Shown here: positions 1-7,772 of the stretch, piece after piece
How positions within the stretch are numbered: position 1 is the first letter of the stretch
Layout of the letters: the number at the start of each line of letters is the position of its first letter
Assembly (NCBI GenBank): GCA_013298145.1
Contig: JAAFJO010000004.1
Location: 186,001-250,000, forward strand
Direction of reading: 5' to 3'
Length of the DNA: 64,000 nt
From: Betaproteobacteria bacterium
GTDB lineage: Bacteria > Pseudomonadota > Gammaproteobacteria > Burkholderiales > Casimicrobiaceae
Program-made: the position numbers and the translations under genes
The notes under the pieces: model-generated
Databases searched by the model: none
What the model was told of the DNA's origin: nothing
What the model saw: only the letters and a program-made list of their open reading frames with translations

Positions 1-257
1 GCTTGATCGTGCACGAACACGACATCGGCGTCGCCTCTACGTCCCACGTCAAGCGCCTGCCCAGTGCCGAGCGCCACGACCTTCACGTCAATGCCGCTGG
101 CTCGCTTAAAGATCGGCAGGAGGTGACCGAACAACCCTGACTGCTCAGTCGATGTGGTTGAGGCTACGGTGATCGATGCATCTTGTGCGCGCGCCCCGAC
201 GGGCAACGCGAGTAATACACTCGCCGCAGCGACGGAAAAAAAGCTTGTGAGTTTCAT
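1..257 (-). CDS. tupA: Tungstate ABC transporter substrate-binding protein TupA (partial, C-terminus beyond window)
   Basis: Periplasmic oxyanion-binding component of a tungstate importer; only the first 85 codons lie in the window. A Sec signal peptide covers about residues 1-24, ending GARA before QDAS. The mature N-terminus carries VASTTSTEQSGL and, further on, VALGTGQALDVGRRGDAD, matching the TTST and GTGQAL oxyanion-contact regions of TupA-type proteins rather than classical ModA. The ATG overlaps the TGA stop of the upstream ATPase gene as ATGA, so the two are translationally coupled. Tungstate rather than molybdate specificity is inferred from family resemblance. Confidence 0.85.
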   Translation of the reverse strand, partial: MKLTSFFSVAAASVLLALPVGARAQDASITVASTTSTEQSGLFGHLLPIFKRASGIDVKVVALGTGQALDVGRRGDADVVFVHDQ

Positions 258-970
258 ACTCGCTCCACGTTGATGTAATCAATCGCCTCTTGCGAGGCAG
301 GGTTGGCAAAAAAGTCATCGGCGGTGCGGTCTTCAATCACGCGCCCCGCTGACATGAAAACAATGCGAGTAGCCAAACGCTTTGCCTGGCCCCGGTTATG
401 CGTTGCGAAAATTAGCGTGCTCCCTTGTTCGCACATGTCAAGCATTAAGCGCTCAACTTCGTGCACGGCCGCTGGCGCGAGCGAGGCAGTCGCTTCATCT
501 GCGAGTAGCAGCGTCGGCCGCGTCACCCAGGCCCGTGCGAGCGCGAGCTTTTGCTGTTCGCCGCCGGACAGGGCGCGCGCGTAGCGTTGCGAAAGCCCCG
601 TGAGGCCGCATCGACTAAGTGTTTGCATTGAAAGTTGTTCCGCCTCGGTCTCGGCCATACCGCGACTTTTCAGCGCGAACGCGACGTTGTCGAGCACATT
701 TCTGCGCAGAAGCGGCGGCTTTTGGAAGAGCATGGCCTGCAGAGCCACTGGAGGCGATGCAAGCGTTCCCTCGTTCGATGAAATGAGTCCATTGATGAGT
801 CGCAAAAGTGTCGTTTTGCCTGCGCCGTTTGCCCCCAGAAGGGCCACGCGCTCTCCGGGATTTATTTGCAGACTGACACCCCGCAAAATTTCTGTGTCTC
901 CAACACGATAGCGAACGCGCACAAGTTCGACTAGCGCGCTGTTATTTTGCACAGGTGCGGTGCTACGCAT
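254..970 (-). CDS. tupC: Tungstate ABC transporter ATP-binding protein
   Basis: Cytoplasmic ATPase that powers the TupAB importer, 238 residues. Walker A is GANGAGKTT, the ABC signature is LSGGEQQKLALARAW and Walker B is LLLADEAT, followed by the H-loop in IFATHNRGQAK; all are intact. I chose the ATG at 970 (protein starting MRSTAPVQ) over an in-frame start nine codons upstream, because GGAGG lies five bases before this ATG. The start overlaps the tupB stop by 8 nt and the stop overlaps tupA by 4 nt, so tupB-tupC-tupA form one operon. Confidence 0.9.
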   Translation of the reverse strand: MRSTAPVQNNSALVELVRVRYRVGDTEILRGVSLQINPGERVALLGANGAGKTTLLRLINGLISSNEGTLASPPVALQAMLFQKPPLLRRNVLDNVAFALKSRGMAETEAEQLSMQTLSRCGLTGLSQRYARALSGGEQQKLALARAWVTRPTLLLADEATASLAPAAVHEVERLMLDMCEQGSTLIFATHNRGQAKRLATRIVFMSAGRVIEDRTADDFFANPASQEAIDYINVERV

Positions 971-1661
971 AGCGCCTCCGAAGCACTTGTCGCGCATAGT
1001 GCGCGGCGATGTTGATGACGAGCACGATGAAAATCAGGATCAAGCCCAGCGCCAGTGCGAGCGCGAGTTCACCCTTGGACGTTTCCAATGCAATCGCCGT
1101 TGTCATCACTCGCGTGTGGCCCGCAATGTTGCCGCCCACCATCATCACCGCACCGACTTCTGCGATGGCGCGACCGAACCCAGCGAGGAGAAGAACTAGC
1201 AGTGAAAAACGTGTTTCGAAAAGCAATGTTTGCAACGACTGCCAGCGCGACAACGCGAGCGAGGCGAATAGATCCTGGTACTCCTGTTGCGCATCTTCAA
1301 GCACTTGCCGCGCGAGTGCGGCAATGATCGGCGTGACCAAAATCACTTGCGCGAAGATCATTCCGGCAGGCGTGAAAAGCCAACCGAGTGCACCCATCGG
1401 CCCGGTGCGAGAGAGCAACAGATAAACCACCAAACCTACGATCACGGGCGGCAAGCCCAGCGATGCGTTCAGCAAAACAATCATCGGCTCGCGCAGCAGC
1501 GAGCGCGTTTGCACGACCCACGCCGCGAGCGGAAGCGCGATCAACGCACCGATTAGTGCCGCCGCACCGCTTACTTTGAGTGATAACCACACGATGCTCA
1601 TCACCGCCGGGTCAAACGACGAAACGAGCGCTAGCGCTTGCAGAAATGCGTCAGCGATCAT
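963..1661 (-). CDS. tupB: Tungstate ABC transporter permease
   Basis: Inner-membrane permease of 232 residues with about five to six hydrophobic helices. The cytoplasmic coupling loop that contacts the ATPase is visible around residues 125-175, ending in GRAIAEVGAVMMVGGN, a hallmark of TupB/ModB-type permeases. It is the first gene of the tupBCA operon, about 320 bases downstream of the regulator gene that reads in the same direction. The start is supported only by a weak Shine-Dalgarno (AAGCAAGG), but the length fits the family. Confidence 0.88.
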   Translation of the reverse strand: MIADAFLQALALVSSFDPAVMSIVWLSLKVSGAAALIGALIALPLAAWVVQTRSLLREPMIVLLNASLGLPPVIVGLVVYLLLSRTGPMGALGWLFTPAGMIFAQVILVTPIIAALARQVLEDAQQEYQDLFASLALSRWQSLQTLLFETRFSLLVLLLAGFGRAIAEVGAVMMVGGNIAGHTRVMTTAIALETSKGELALALALGLILIFIVLVINIAAHYARQVLRRRYA

Positions 1662-1981
1662 GAACCTTGCTTCAACGGGGATGAGAGGTCAATCGTCCAA
1701 GCGTGCCAGACGCGAACTCACCCTGTGACAAGCGAATCGCCAACGCAGACCACCAAAAATAGCAGAAAAAAAATGCGAGAGAGCACCACAACATCATTCC
1801 TCGCATGATTTTGCAGTAATCCGCAACCTAATGCGCGGCCACGTTTCGAAACCGTGTCTGTATTTACAGCCTATTCGGTCTAGAGCCTTTTTTTAGCGGG
1901 CTACCCTCAAAAAAAATTTTAAAGCGAAAATAGTATGAATCGTTCGCTAGTGCAGACTCGTAGGCTTGAAAAGTTACTTTC
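1662..1981 (-). promoter_or_regulatory. Putative tup operon promoter region, AT-rich
   Basis: This gap of 320 bases separates the oxyanion-sensing regulator from tupB on the same strand, so it should hold the tup promoter and the regulator's target. It is clearly more AT-rich than its surroundings, with runs of A and T at about 1766-1772 and 1905-1920. One CTAG-family repeat lies at 1886-1905. I cannot pick out an operator with confidence. Confidence 0.35.
1886..1905. repeat. CTAG-type intergenic repeat, degenerate copy
   Basis: Contains TTTTTTTAGCGGGCTACC. Read on the other strand, this matches the family pattern CTAGYCC followed by an A/T-rich tail, with TAGCCCGC in place of CTAGCCCC. It is a single half-unit, and its assignment depends on the clearer copies elsewhere in the window. 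Confidence 0.45.
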
Positions 1982-2908
1982 TTATTCGTTCAGCATCACC
2001 TGCCCGTGCCCGGATAAGTCGTAGCCTCGCATGGCTTCAGCGCGTTTCGCGAATGCGGCGCCGCGAGCAAACGTGAAGAGCGCTTGTAGCGGCGGCTCAA
2101 AATAGTCTCGCCGACGGAGCACGAGATCAAAGCGCTCTTCGATGAGCGGTACAAACGCAAGACCGGCCGCGTGCGCAGCGCTTTCGCATGCGAGGCCCAC
2201 GTCGCCCTCGCCATCGCGAATTTTTTGCGCGAGATCGCCGTCGGTAAGCGCTGGCGTGTCGGTGGTGATGAGCTGCGATACGTCAATGCTCTCGCGCTCA
2301 AGCAGATGATTGAGCAGATGAAAACCGCCCGCCTCGGGTTGACGCAATACAACGCGTAGCTTCGACGTTTTGAGTTTTGCCACGCTCGCAACACGCGCCA
2401 CATCAGGCGGGCGAACGATGAGCCCCTGGCGGCGCTTCGCCCATTGAATCACCACCAAGTGCGATCGCGCATAGTGGGCGCGCAAATAGGGCACATTGAA
2501 TTCGCCCGTCAGTGAATCGATGAGATGCGTGCCTGCCGCGACGACGTCGCCATCGGCGACGCGACGGATGCCATCCAAACTTCCGCCCGTCATCATCGCC
2601 AAGCCGGAATGCGATTCGCGCAGCGCCCATTCGAGCAACGGGTCGTGACTGCCGGCCACAATCGGCGCTGCGTCGCGCGTTTTTGCAGGCGAGTACTCGG
2701 TGTTTTGCGCAACCCAGCGGTCAATGAGTTTTTTCGGGAAGAGCCATTTGCCGGTGACTCGACTGGAAGGGATTTTCTTTTCCTTGAGCAAGTCGTAAAT
2801 CGTGCGCTCGCTCACCCGAAGATAGTCCGCCACCTCGGTGGTACTCATCATATCGGGCGCTATCAGGGGGGCGTGTGCCGTCGCTGCTTCGTCGGATCGT
2901 TTAGCCAT
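1982..2908 (-). CDS. HTH transcriptional regulator with molybdate/tungstate-binding (PBP-like) domain
   Basis: A 308-residue one-component regulator. An excisionase/MerR-like helix-turn-helix at about residues 21-66 contains MSTTEVADYLRVSERTIYDLL and a wing ending GKWLFPKKLIDRWV. The rest (about 85-300) resembles a periplasmic binding protein without a signal peptide, starting with the conserved DPLLEWALRESHSGLAMM stretch of the COG1910 family. Such proteins usually adjoin molybdate or tungstate transporters and are thought to sense the oxyanion. Its position directly upstream of tupBCA supports a role in controlling tungstate uptake. The start has no clear Shine-Dalgarno. Confidence 0.85.
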   Translation of the reverse strand: MAKRSDEAATAHAPLIAPDMMSTTEVADYLRVSERTIYDLLKEKKIPSSRVTGKWLFPKKLIDRWVAQNTEYSPAKTRDAAPIVAGSHDPLLEWALRESHSGLAMMTGGSLDGIRRVADGDVVAAGTHLIDSLTGEFNVPYLRAHYARSHLVVIQWAKRRQGLIVRPPDVARVASVAKLKTSKLRVVLRQPEAGGFHLLNHLLERESIDVSQLITTDTPALTDGDLAQKIRDGEGDVGLACESAAHAAGLAFVPLIEERFDLVLRRRDYFEPPLQALFTFARGAAFAKRAEAMRGYDLSGHGQVMLNE

Positions 2909-2916
2909 GGCGCGGA

Positions 2917-3831
2917 TTATGTCTGTGTTGCTGGCGGCTTCTTCACCGGGGTCGCGCTGGCTTTCACGTTGCGCGTCCGCCCGGGTGAGCTCTTTCCACC
3001 AAACGGCCAGCGGACATTCTTTCCAAACCCTTCAGCCACTAGCGCCGCGCCATAGAGCACCAGCGCCCACAACACAAAACAACTCACCATCAGCACCGGA
3101 ATCGCGACAAACGCGCCGTAGAGCGATTTGAGTTGTGCGAGGGTGGCGAAGTGATGCGTAATCACATAGCGTGCGACCTCGATCAAGCCCGTCACTACGA
3201 AAGCAGCGGCAATAGGCGAACGCCACGACTTCACGCCGAACGGCACCCATCGATAGAGCATGGCAAGTGCGGCAATAAGTGGAATCGCAATCGCGAACGG
3301 ATCAAACGCGGAATCAACAAAACCACGCATTGAGGGAATCAAACGCATCAAGAAGTTTTCGAGGAATCGGATGACCCAATAGAGCGCGCCCACCGCAATC
3401 GGAATCAGCACTAGCAACACTAAGCCGCCGCTCGCGAAACTGTACCAGCGTCTACGCGCGCCGCCCCAGATCCGGTCAAAGGCCGCGTTTAGCGCAAGCG
3501 CTTTGAGCAGCAAATCGCCCGCAAAAATCGCGATCGCGACGAGGCCCAAGCCTCGCGCGTTCGCGCGTAAGCGATCCACGGTGGCGATGACCTGTTTCGC
3601 CGCGTCTGGAATCAGGTTGGTGAACAGAAAATCGCGAAACGCAGCGTCCGCGGTGCGCACAATCACGCTTTGCTGCGAGAGCCAAAACAGGATGCCGAGT
3701 ACGGGCAAAAGCGCAAGCAACGAGAGAAACGCGAGATACCCAGCATAGACCAAGCCATCGCCACGGAAAAAGCGCGCAAGTGCGCGAAAAGGCGTCATGA
3801 GGCGGCGCACATCGAATTCGCTTGAGCCCAC
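2917..3831 (-). CDS. YihY/virulence factor BrkB family membrane protein
   Basis: Integral inner-membrane protein of about 304 residues with six hydrophobic segments. It shows family features such as the N-terminal FFRGDGLVYAGYLAFLSLLALLPVL and a central PFGVKSWRSPIAAAFVVTG. The function of the family is unsettled: it was once misread as RNase BN and is now treated as a possible transporter. The tail after about residue 275 is basic and Pro/Thr-rich. The longest start is GTG at 3831; an ATG eleven codons in (MTPFRALARFF) is an equally possible start and sits just before the first helix. The regulator gene begins 8 bases after its stop. Confidence 0.85.
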   Translation of the reverse strand: MGSSEFDVRRLMTPFRALARFFRGDGLVYAGYLAFLSLLALLPVLGILFWLSQQSVIVRTADAAFRDFLFTNLIPDAAKQVIATVDRLRANARGLGLVAIAIFAGDLLLKALALNAAFDRIWGGARRRWYSFASGGLVLLVLIPIAVGALYWVIRFLENFLMRLIPSMRGFVDSAFDPFAIAIPLIAALAMLYRWVPFGVKSWRSPIAAAFVVTGLIEVARYVITHHFATLAQLKSLYGAFVAIPVLMVSCFVLWALVLYGAALVAEGFGKNVRWPFGGKSSPGRTRNVKASATPVKKPPATQT

Positions 3832-3936
3832 GCTCGCGCGAAAGTTAAATTCATCTCAGCCTTAGCCACGAACGCCCTATTGCAACGGGGCAAGCGATTT
3901 ATTTTTGTAGTTTTCAATAGATTAAGTGATGACTTT

Positions 3937-3953
3937 CTAGCCCGCAATTTATT
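3937..3953. repeat. CTAG-type intergenic repeat
   Basis: CTAGCCCGCAATTTATT lies in the 175-base gap between the SDR stop and the BrkB start and fits the family consensus GCTAGYCCNNATWWW. A weaker opposite half (AACTAGGAT) follows at 3955-3963. Confidence 0.55.
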
Positions 3954-4006
3954 TGAACTAGGATCGAATAGTTGATTTCAAAAAAACCGACGAATAAAGC
4001 GCGTTT

Positions 4007-4759
4007 CTACACGTGCTCGCCGCCGTTCACATGAATCTCTGCGCCATTCACGTAGGAGCTTTGCGAGGTACACAGAAAGTAGATGAGCTGCGCCACCTCG
4101 CTCGGTTTACCCAAGCGCTTCATCGGAATTTCTCGCTCGACGATGGCGTCCGTTCCCGGCGAGAGGATTGAGGTGTCAATTTCGCCAGGTGCGATGGCGT
4201 TGCAGCGCACGCCGTGAGGCCCGAAATCGTGCGCCATCTCGCGGGTGAGGGCTGCAAGGGCCGCCTTCGATGTTGCATAGGCGACCCCCGCGAACGGGTG
4301 AACTTTACCGCCCGCGATGGAGGTGACGTTCACCACCGAGCCCTTCGCGACTTTCAGTTCATCAAACAAGCCGCGCGCAAGTAGCGCTGTTGAAAACAAA
4401 TTCACGTTGAACACGTTTTGCCAGGTGGCAATTTCGGTATCGAGCACACCCATGCGTTTGCCGCCCGCAAGCTTCGGCGAAATACCAGCGTTATTCACCA
4501 ATGCCGCCAGCTTGCCGCCGCTCTCGGGCTCAGCGAGCTTTGCTTTCACACGCGCAATCACATCGTCGAAATGGCTCATCTCATTCAGATCGAGCTGAAT
4601 GTGATCTTTCTCACCTTGTGGCCAGGGGCAAATTTTGTCAAACGGCTGGCGCGACACGGTGATCACTCGCCACTCCGCCGCGTGAAAATGCTTCACAGTC
4701 GCGTGACCAATGCCACGAGACGCGCCTGTAAGCAACAGCGTTTTCTTCAGGGATGCCAT
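4007..4759 (-). CDS. SDR family NAD(P)-dependent oxidoreductase
   Basis: Short-chain dehydrogenase/reductase of 250 residues. It has the Rossmann motif TGASRGIGHAT near residue 12, the structural NNAGIS motif, the catalytic Ser in NVTSIAGG and the catalytic YxxxK in YATSKAAL. The C-terminal SSYVNGAEIHVNGG matches classical 250-residue SDRs such as 3-oxoacyl-ACP reductases. The substrate cannot be read from the sequence. It is monocistronic on the minus strand, downstream of the TonB-dependent receptor gene with a gap of about 80 bases. Confidence 0.85.
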   Translation of the reverse strand: MASLKKTLLLTGASRGIGHATVKHFHAAEWRVITVSRQPFDKICPWPQGEKDHIQLDLNEMSHFDDVIARVKAKLAEPESGGKLAALVNNAGISPKLAGGKRMGVLDTEIATWQNVFNVNLFSTALLARGLFDELKVAKGSVVNVTSIAGGKVHPFAGVAYATSKAALAALTREMAHDFGPHGVRCNAIAPGEIDTSILSPGTDAIVEREIPMKRLGKPSEVAQLIYFLCTSQSSYVNGAEIHVNGGEHV

Positions 4760-4840
4760 GCCCCTATTCTACGGACGCAGCGCTGCCGCGTAACGCGCGA
4801 GCGCGAATGAGGCGAAGCGCTCGGCTTCGCGCTCGGGCAG

Positions 4841-7192
4841 CTACAGCCGCATTTCAAGTCGAAGCGCGTAGTTCACATCGGTGCGTGTACTGCTAAACGT
4901 TGTTTGACGAATCGCGCCGTCGAAGTTCACGTTCGTCGTATTCGAATCGAGTGGGGAAATGTTTGAGACTGAAAGTCGCAAACGCGTTGCCGAGCTGAAA
5001 TTCCACACGGCGTAGGTGTCGATAATTCGCTTGGTCGATAGCGTTTGCCGTAGTGTTTCAGTTTGTTGCAGCTCGTACGACGGTGTCCACGAAATATTGC
5101 CGCCTACGGACAAAGGGGAGTTCGGGAAGCGGTAATCAAGTCCAAAGTTTCCAGTGAACCGCGGCTGCGAATCAATGCGATTATCGGGGCCAGGCACACC
5201 GGCGACTTTCGAGTTGTAAATACTCGCGTTCATTTTTACGCTAAGGCGACCTAGATTGCCCAGATCATCGAAGAGTTCATTGAGCCGGAACTTCGCATCA
5301 AGCTCCAAGCCGTACGTGCGCGCTTCGCTGAAATTTTGCGGACGGCTCACGTAACGCGGGTCATTCGCCCAGGATACGCTCTCTAGCGCAGTCACATTTC
5401 GAATCAGATCCTTAATGTCCCGCCCGAAAAGATTGGCGGACATTACGCCCCCCGACTTCAAGTAATGCTCATAGGCCAAATCGATTCCGTTAGCGCGTTC
5501 AGGCTTGAGGTTAGGATTGCCTGCACGATCCGGCGCGGTAAAGAGATTGCCGCCCGGAACGGGATAGCTCAAATTCAGATTGGGACGCGCGGTAAGCTGC
5601 TGCGTGCTGGGTGAGCGATAGCTCTGAGTGAGGCTCAAGCGAATCTGATCACGGCGCGGAGCGGCGAAGCGCCACACGAGATGGCCGAGCGGCGACAGTA
5701 CGCGAGACGTATTCTTGAATTCGTCGCCTGCGGTGGTGCTCTTCGTTTCAATCTGCTCGTAGCGAAGTCCGAGATTAGCGGACCAGTTCGGCGCGGGGTC
5801 CCATTCGTCTTGGACATACAACGCATAGCGCAGCGTGGAGACATCAAACTGCGTGCCGAGTTCTGCGAGTTGCGGCACACCGTTGAGCAGCGTCACCGAA
5901 GTCTCTTGTCGCTTCAATCCTTCGACATCCCAACCCGCGCTAATGGCATGGCTTGGATCGCTCTTTGTGTTGTGCGTGACCTTACCCGCAAAGCTCCAGC
6001 CTTTGTCGCGCACATCGCCGTCTGTGGTCTGTCTGCGAAGGAGCGCGTTGGCTGTGTCAAATTGGTTGATCGCAAGCGCGGTATCTGACCAAAATCGTCC
6101 AAAGCCAAGCCGTACTTCATAGCGGGTTGTTTCGTTGAGTCGCTTATTGAGGTTTGCGTTCAGCCGAGCGAAGTCAAAATTTCCATCGAACTTAAACGCA
6201 CTCTTTGCGTAGGGTGCGCCGGGGCCAATGAATTCGGTGAGCGCTGTCACGCCTTGATTGTCAGAGGTGTTGTGGCCGCCCAGCGCTTGAATCGCGAACA
6301 GTTCGCCGTTACCTAGCCGCCATTGCACGCGTGCATTGCCGAACACGTTTTCGCCACGATCTTCGTTGCGCGCTTGAGTTGCCTCGTCGAGTGTGGTTCG
6401 ACCTTTCGCGGTGTCGAAGTACGTGACACGGCCGTCAGTGTCATTCAATTGTTGGCGTGTTCGGTAGGTGAGCGTGGCACTGTACGTGCCGTTTTGTCCA
6501 AACGAATCGTTGCGCGTGAGCGAGACATCCGGAACGACTTTGCCGCGCTCTGACGCTGCGGCGACGCGTACATCATTGTTGGTTTGCCGCAATGGCTCGC
6601 GAAGAATGATGTTGATGGTTCCTGCTACCGCGCGGGCACCGGTTTCAGCCGTTGGTGCGCGCAAAATTTCGATTCGCTCAACCTGCTCTGGCGAGAGCTG
6701 CTCAATCGAAAAGCCCGGCGGCACGCGCTGACCATCAATCAGAATTTGAGTGAAGCCGCCGCCCATGCCGCGCATCTGCGGCGCACCTGGCCTACCGGGA
6801 CGCCCGCCCGAGGTGACGCCGGGCAGTCGCCGCATCATGTCGCCCAAACTGCTGTCGCCATATTGCTCGATATCTTGACGCGTAATGATGATCTTCGCGG
6901 CGCTTGAGTTTCGACGCTCATCGGTCTCGGTGTTTCGACCTGTCACATCCACACGTTCAACGCGATTGGTACGACTGGCTGGCTCGGCTTTTGCCTCAGC
7001 GGGTGCGGGTGTGTCTGCAGGTGTTGCGGGCGGTACCGCTGCGGGCACGGTGGGCGACGGTGCCGCAGGCGCGGCGGAGGCCGGCGCCGCTGGAGCAGCA
7101 GGCGTTGGGGCTTGCGCATACAGCGTGGCGGTGGCGATAGAGCAAGTGAGCGCGCTTAAAACCGGGCGCAACCGGAGATTCTTGTTCTGCAT
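4841..7192 (-). CDS. TonB-dependent outer-membrane receptor
   Basis: A 783-residue outer-membrane receptor for an unidentified ligand. The signal peptide ends at YAQA (about residue 28). A low-complexity Pro/Ala linker (about 28-72) precedes the plug domain (about 98-210), which shows GDMMRRLPGV, ILIDGQRVPPG and VERIEILRAPTAETG. The rest is a 22-strand-type barrel with many aromatic and Asn/Arg-rich strands. The last residues are RLEMRL, so the usual terminal Phe or Trp is replaced by Leu. No ABC transporter, FecR or extracytoplasmic sigma gene is adjacent, so the ligand is open. The upstream region holds a long palindromic element at 7331-7474. Confidence 0.9.
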   Translation of the reverse strand: MQNKNLRLRPVLSALTCSIATATLYAQAPTPAAPAAPASAAPAAPSPTVPAAVPPATPADTPAPAEAKAEPASRTNRVERVDVTGRNTETDERRNSSAAKIIITRQDIEQYGDSSLGDMMRRLPGVTSGGRPGRPGAPQMRGMGGGFTQILIDGQRVPPGFSIEQLSPEQVERIEILRAPTAETGARAVAGTINIILREPLRQTNNDVRVAAASERGKVVPDVSLTRNDSFGQNGTYSATLTYRTRQQLNDTDGRVTYFDTAKGRTTLDEATQARNEDRGENVFGNARVQWRLGNGELFAIQALGGHNTSDNQGVTALTEFIGPGAPYAKSAFKFDGNFDFARLNANLNKRLNETTRYEVRLGFGRFWSDTALAINQFDTANALLRRQTTDGDVRDKGWSFAGKVTHNTKSDPSHAISAGWDVEGLKRQETSVTLLNGVPQLAELGTQFDVSTLRYALYVQDEWDPAPNWSANLGLRYEQIETKSTTAGDEFKNTSRVLSPLGHLVWRFAAPRRDQIRLSLTQSYRSPSTQQLTARPNLNLSYPVPGGNLFTAPDRAGNPNLKPERANGIDLAYEHYLKSGGVMSANLFGRDIKDLIRNVTALESVSWANDPRYVSRPQNFSEARTYGLELDAKFRLNELFDDLGNLGRLSVKMNASIYNSKVAGVPGPDNRIDSQPRFTGNFGLDYRFPNSPLSVGGNISWTPSYELQQTETLRQTLSTKRIIDTYAVWNFSSATRLRLSVSNISPLDSNTTNVNFDGAIRQTTFSSTRTDVNYALRLEMRL

Positions 7193-7330
7193 TCGATGTG
7201 AGACTTTGAGCGGGTGATTCGGTTCACGCCGAATTCGCCACCTAACGACACTTGGTTCGGGGATTTGTAAGCATTCGTAACAGGCGGTTAAGGTTTAGTG
7301 GCGGCTCGAACGCCGATGCTGTCAACTTAG

Positions 7331-7474
7331 AAGACCTCTGCACAACGTAGCGAGTGCCCGTCAGACGCGGAAAATATTCGAGAAAACACCAGAGCGTACA
7401 GAGGTGCGTAGCTACGTGAGGATTTTTCGCGAATTTTTGACGAACTATCACGGGCTCGGAGTAGTTGTGCAGAC
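7331..7474 (-). repeat. Long palindromic repeat, copy 1 (MITE-like)
   Basis: An element of about 144 bases whose ends are inverted repeats (AAGACCTCTGCACAAC at the left; GTTGTGCAGAC at the right). Its reverse complement aligns over its length with the elements at 62481-62621 and 62799-62953, including the shared inner stretches AAAAATCCTCACGT and GGTGTTTTC. It sits between the receptor start and the small ORF at 7481. It encodes no protein and contains no transposase. Confidence 0.8.
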
Positions 7475-7480
7475 GTACTT

Positions 7481-7705
7481 TTAGTCCGGCGCGCCTAAAA
7501 CGAGCGTCACCGTAATCGGCGAGGTCGTGAAATCGTAGGCCCGCTGAATCACTTTGAAGAAAACAGGCGGCTCGTCGAGCGTCACCCGCATGACATCGCC
7601 CACTTGAGGCATTGACATCCCAGGCTCCGCGTTCGTCGAGAACGTGAATTCGCGCGCTGTGACCAAGCGCTGCGCGGTCGGGGTTAACGTAATCTTTAAG
7701 TCCAT
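7481..7705 (-). CDS. Hypothetical protein, 74 residues
   Basis: Small protein with no signal peptide, membrane helix or family I recognise. It begins MDLKITLTPTAQRLVTARE and alternates short hydrophobic and polar stretches, with a central PQVGDVMRVTLDEPPVFFKV and a C-terminal ITVTLVLGAPD, suggesting an all-beta fold. Codon use resembles neighbouring genes, which is the main reason to accept it. It lies between the palindromic element and the aminotransferase stop, on the same strand as the aminotransferase. No strong ribosome-binding site is visible. Confidence 0.6.
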   Translation of the reverse strand: MDLKITLTPTAQRLVTAREFTFSTNAEPGMSMPQVGDVMRVTLDEPPVFFKVIQRAYDFTTSPITVTLVLGAPD

Positions 7706-7772
7706 ATGCCATTGTAGGAGCGGTTGCCGTCAGGCGTAGGCGGTGCATCACGAGGCCGATTGCACGCCTCGT

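Noticed and set aside
7242-7751. 169-codon open frame across the palindromic element and the 74-residue ORF
   Set aside because: It runs through the repeat and overlaps the better supported ORF at 7481-7705 in another frame; no domain.
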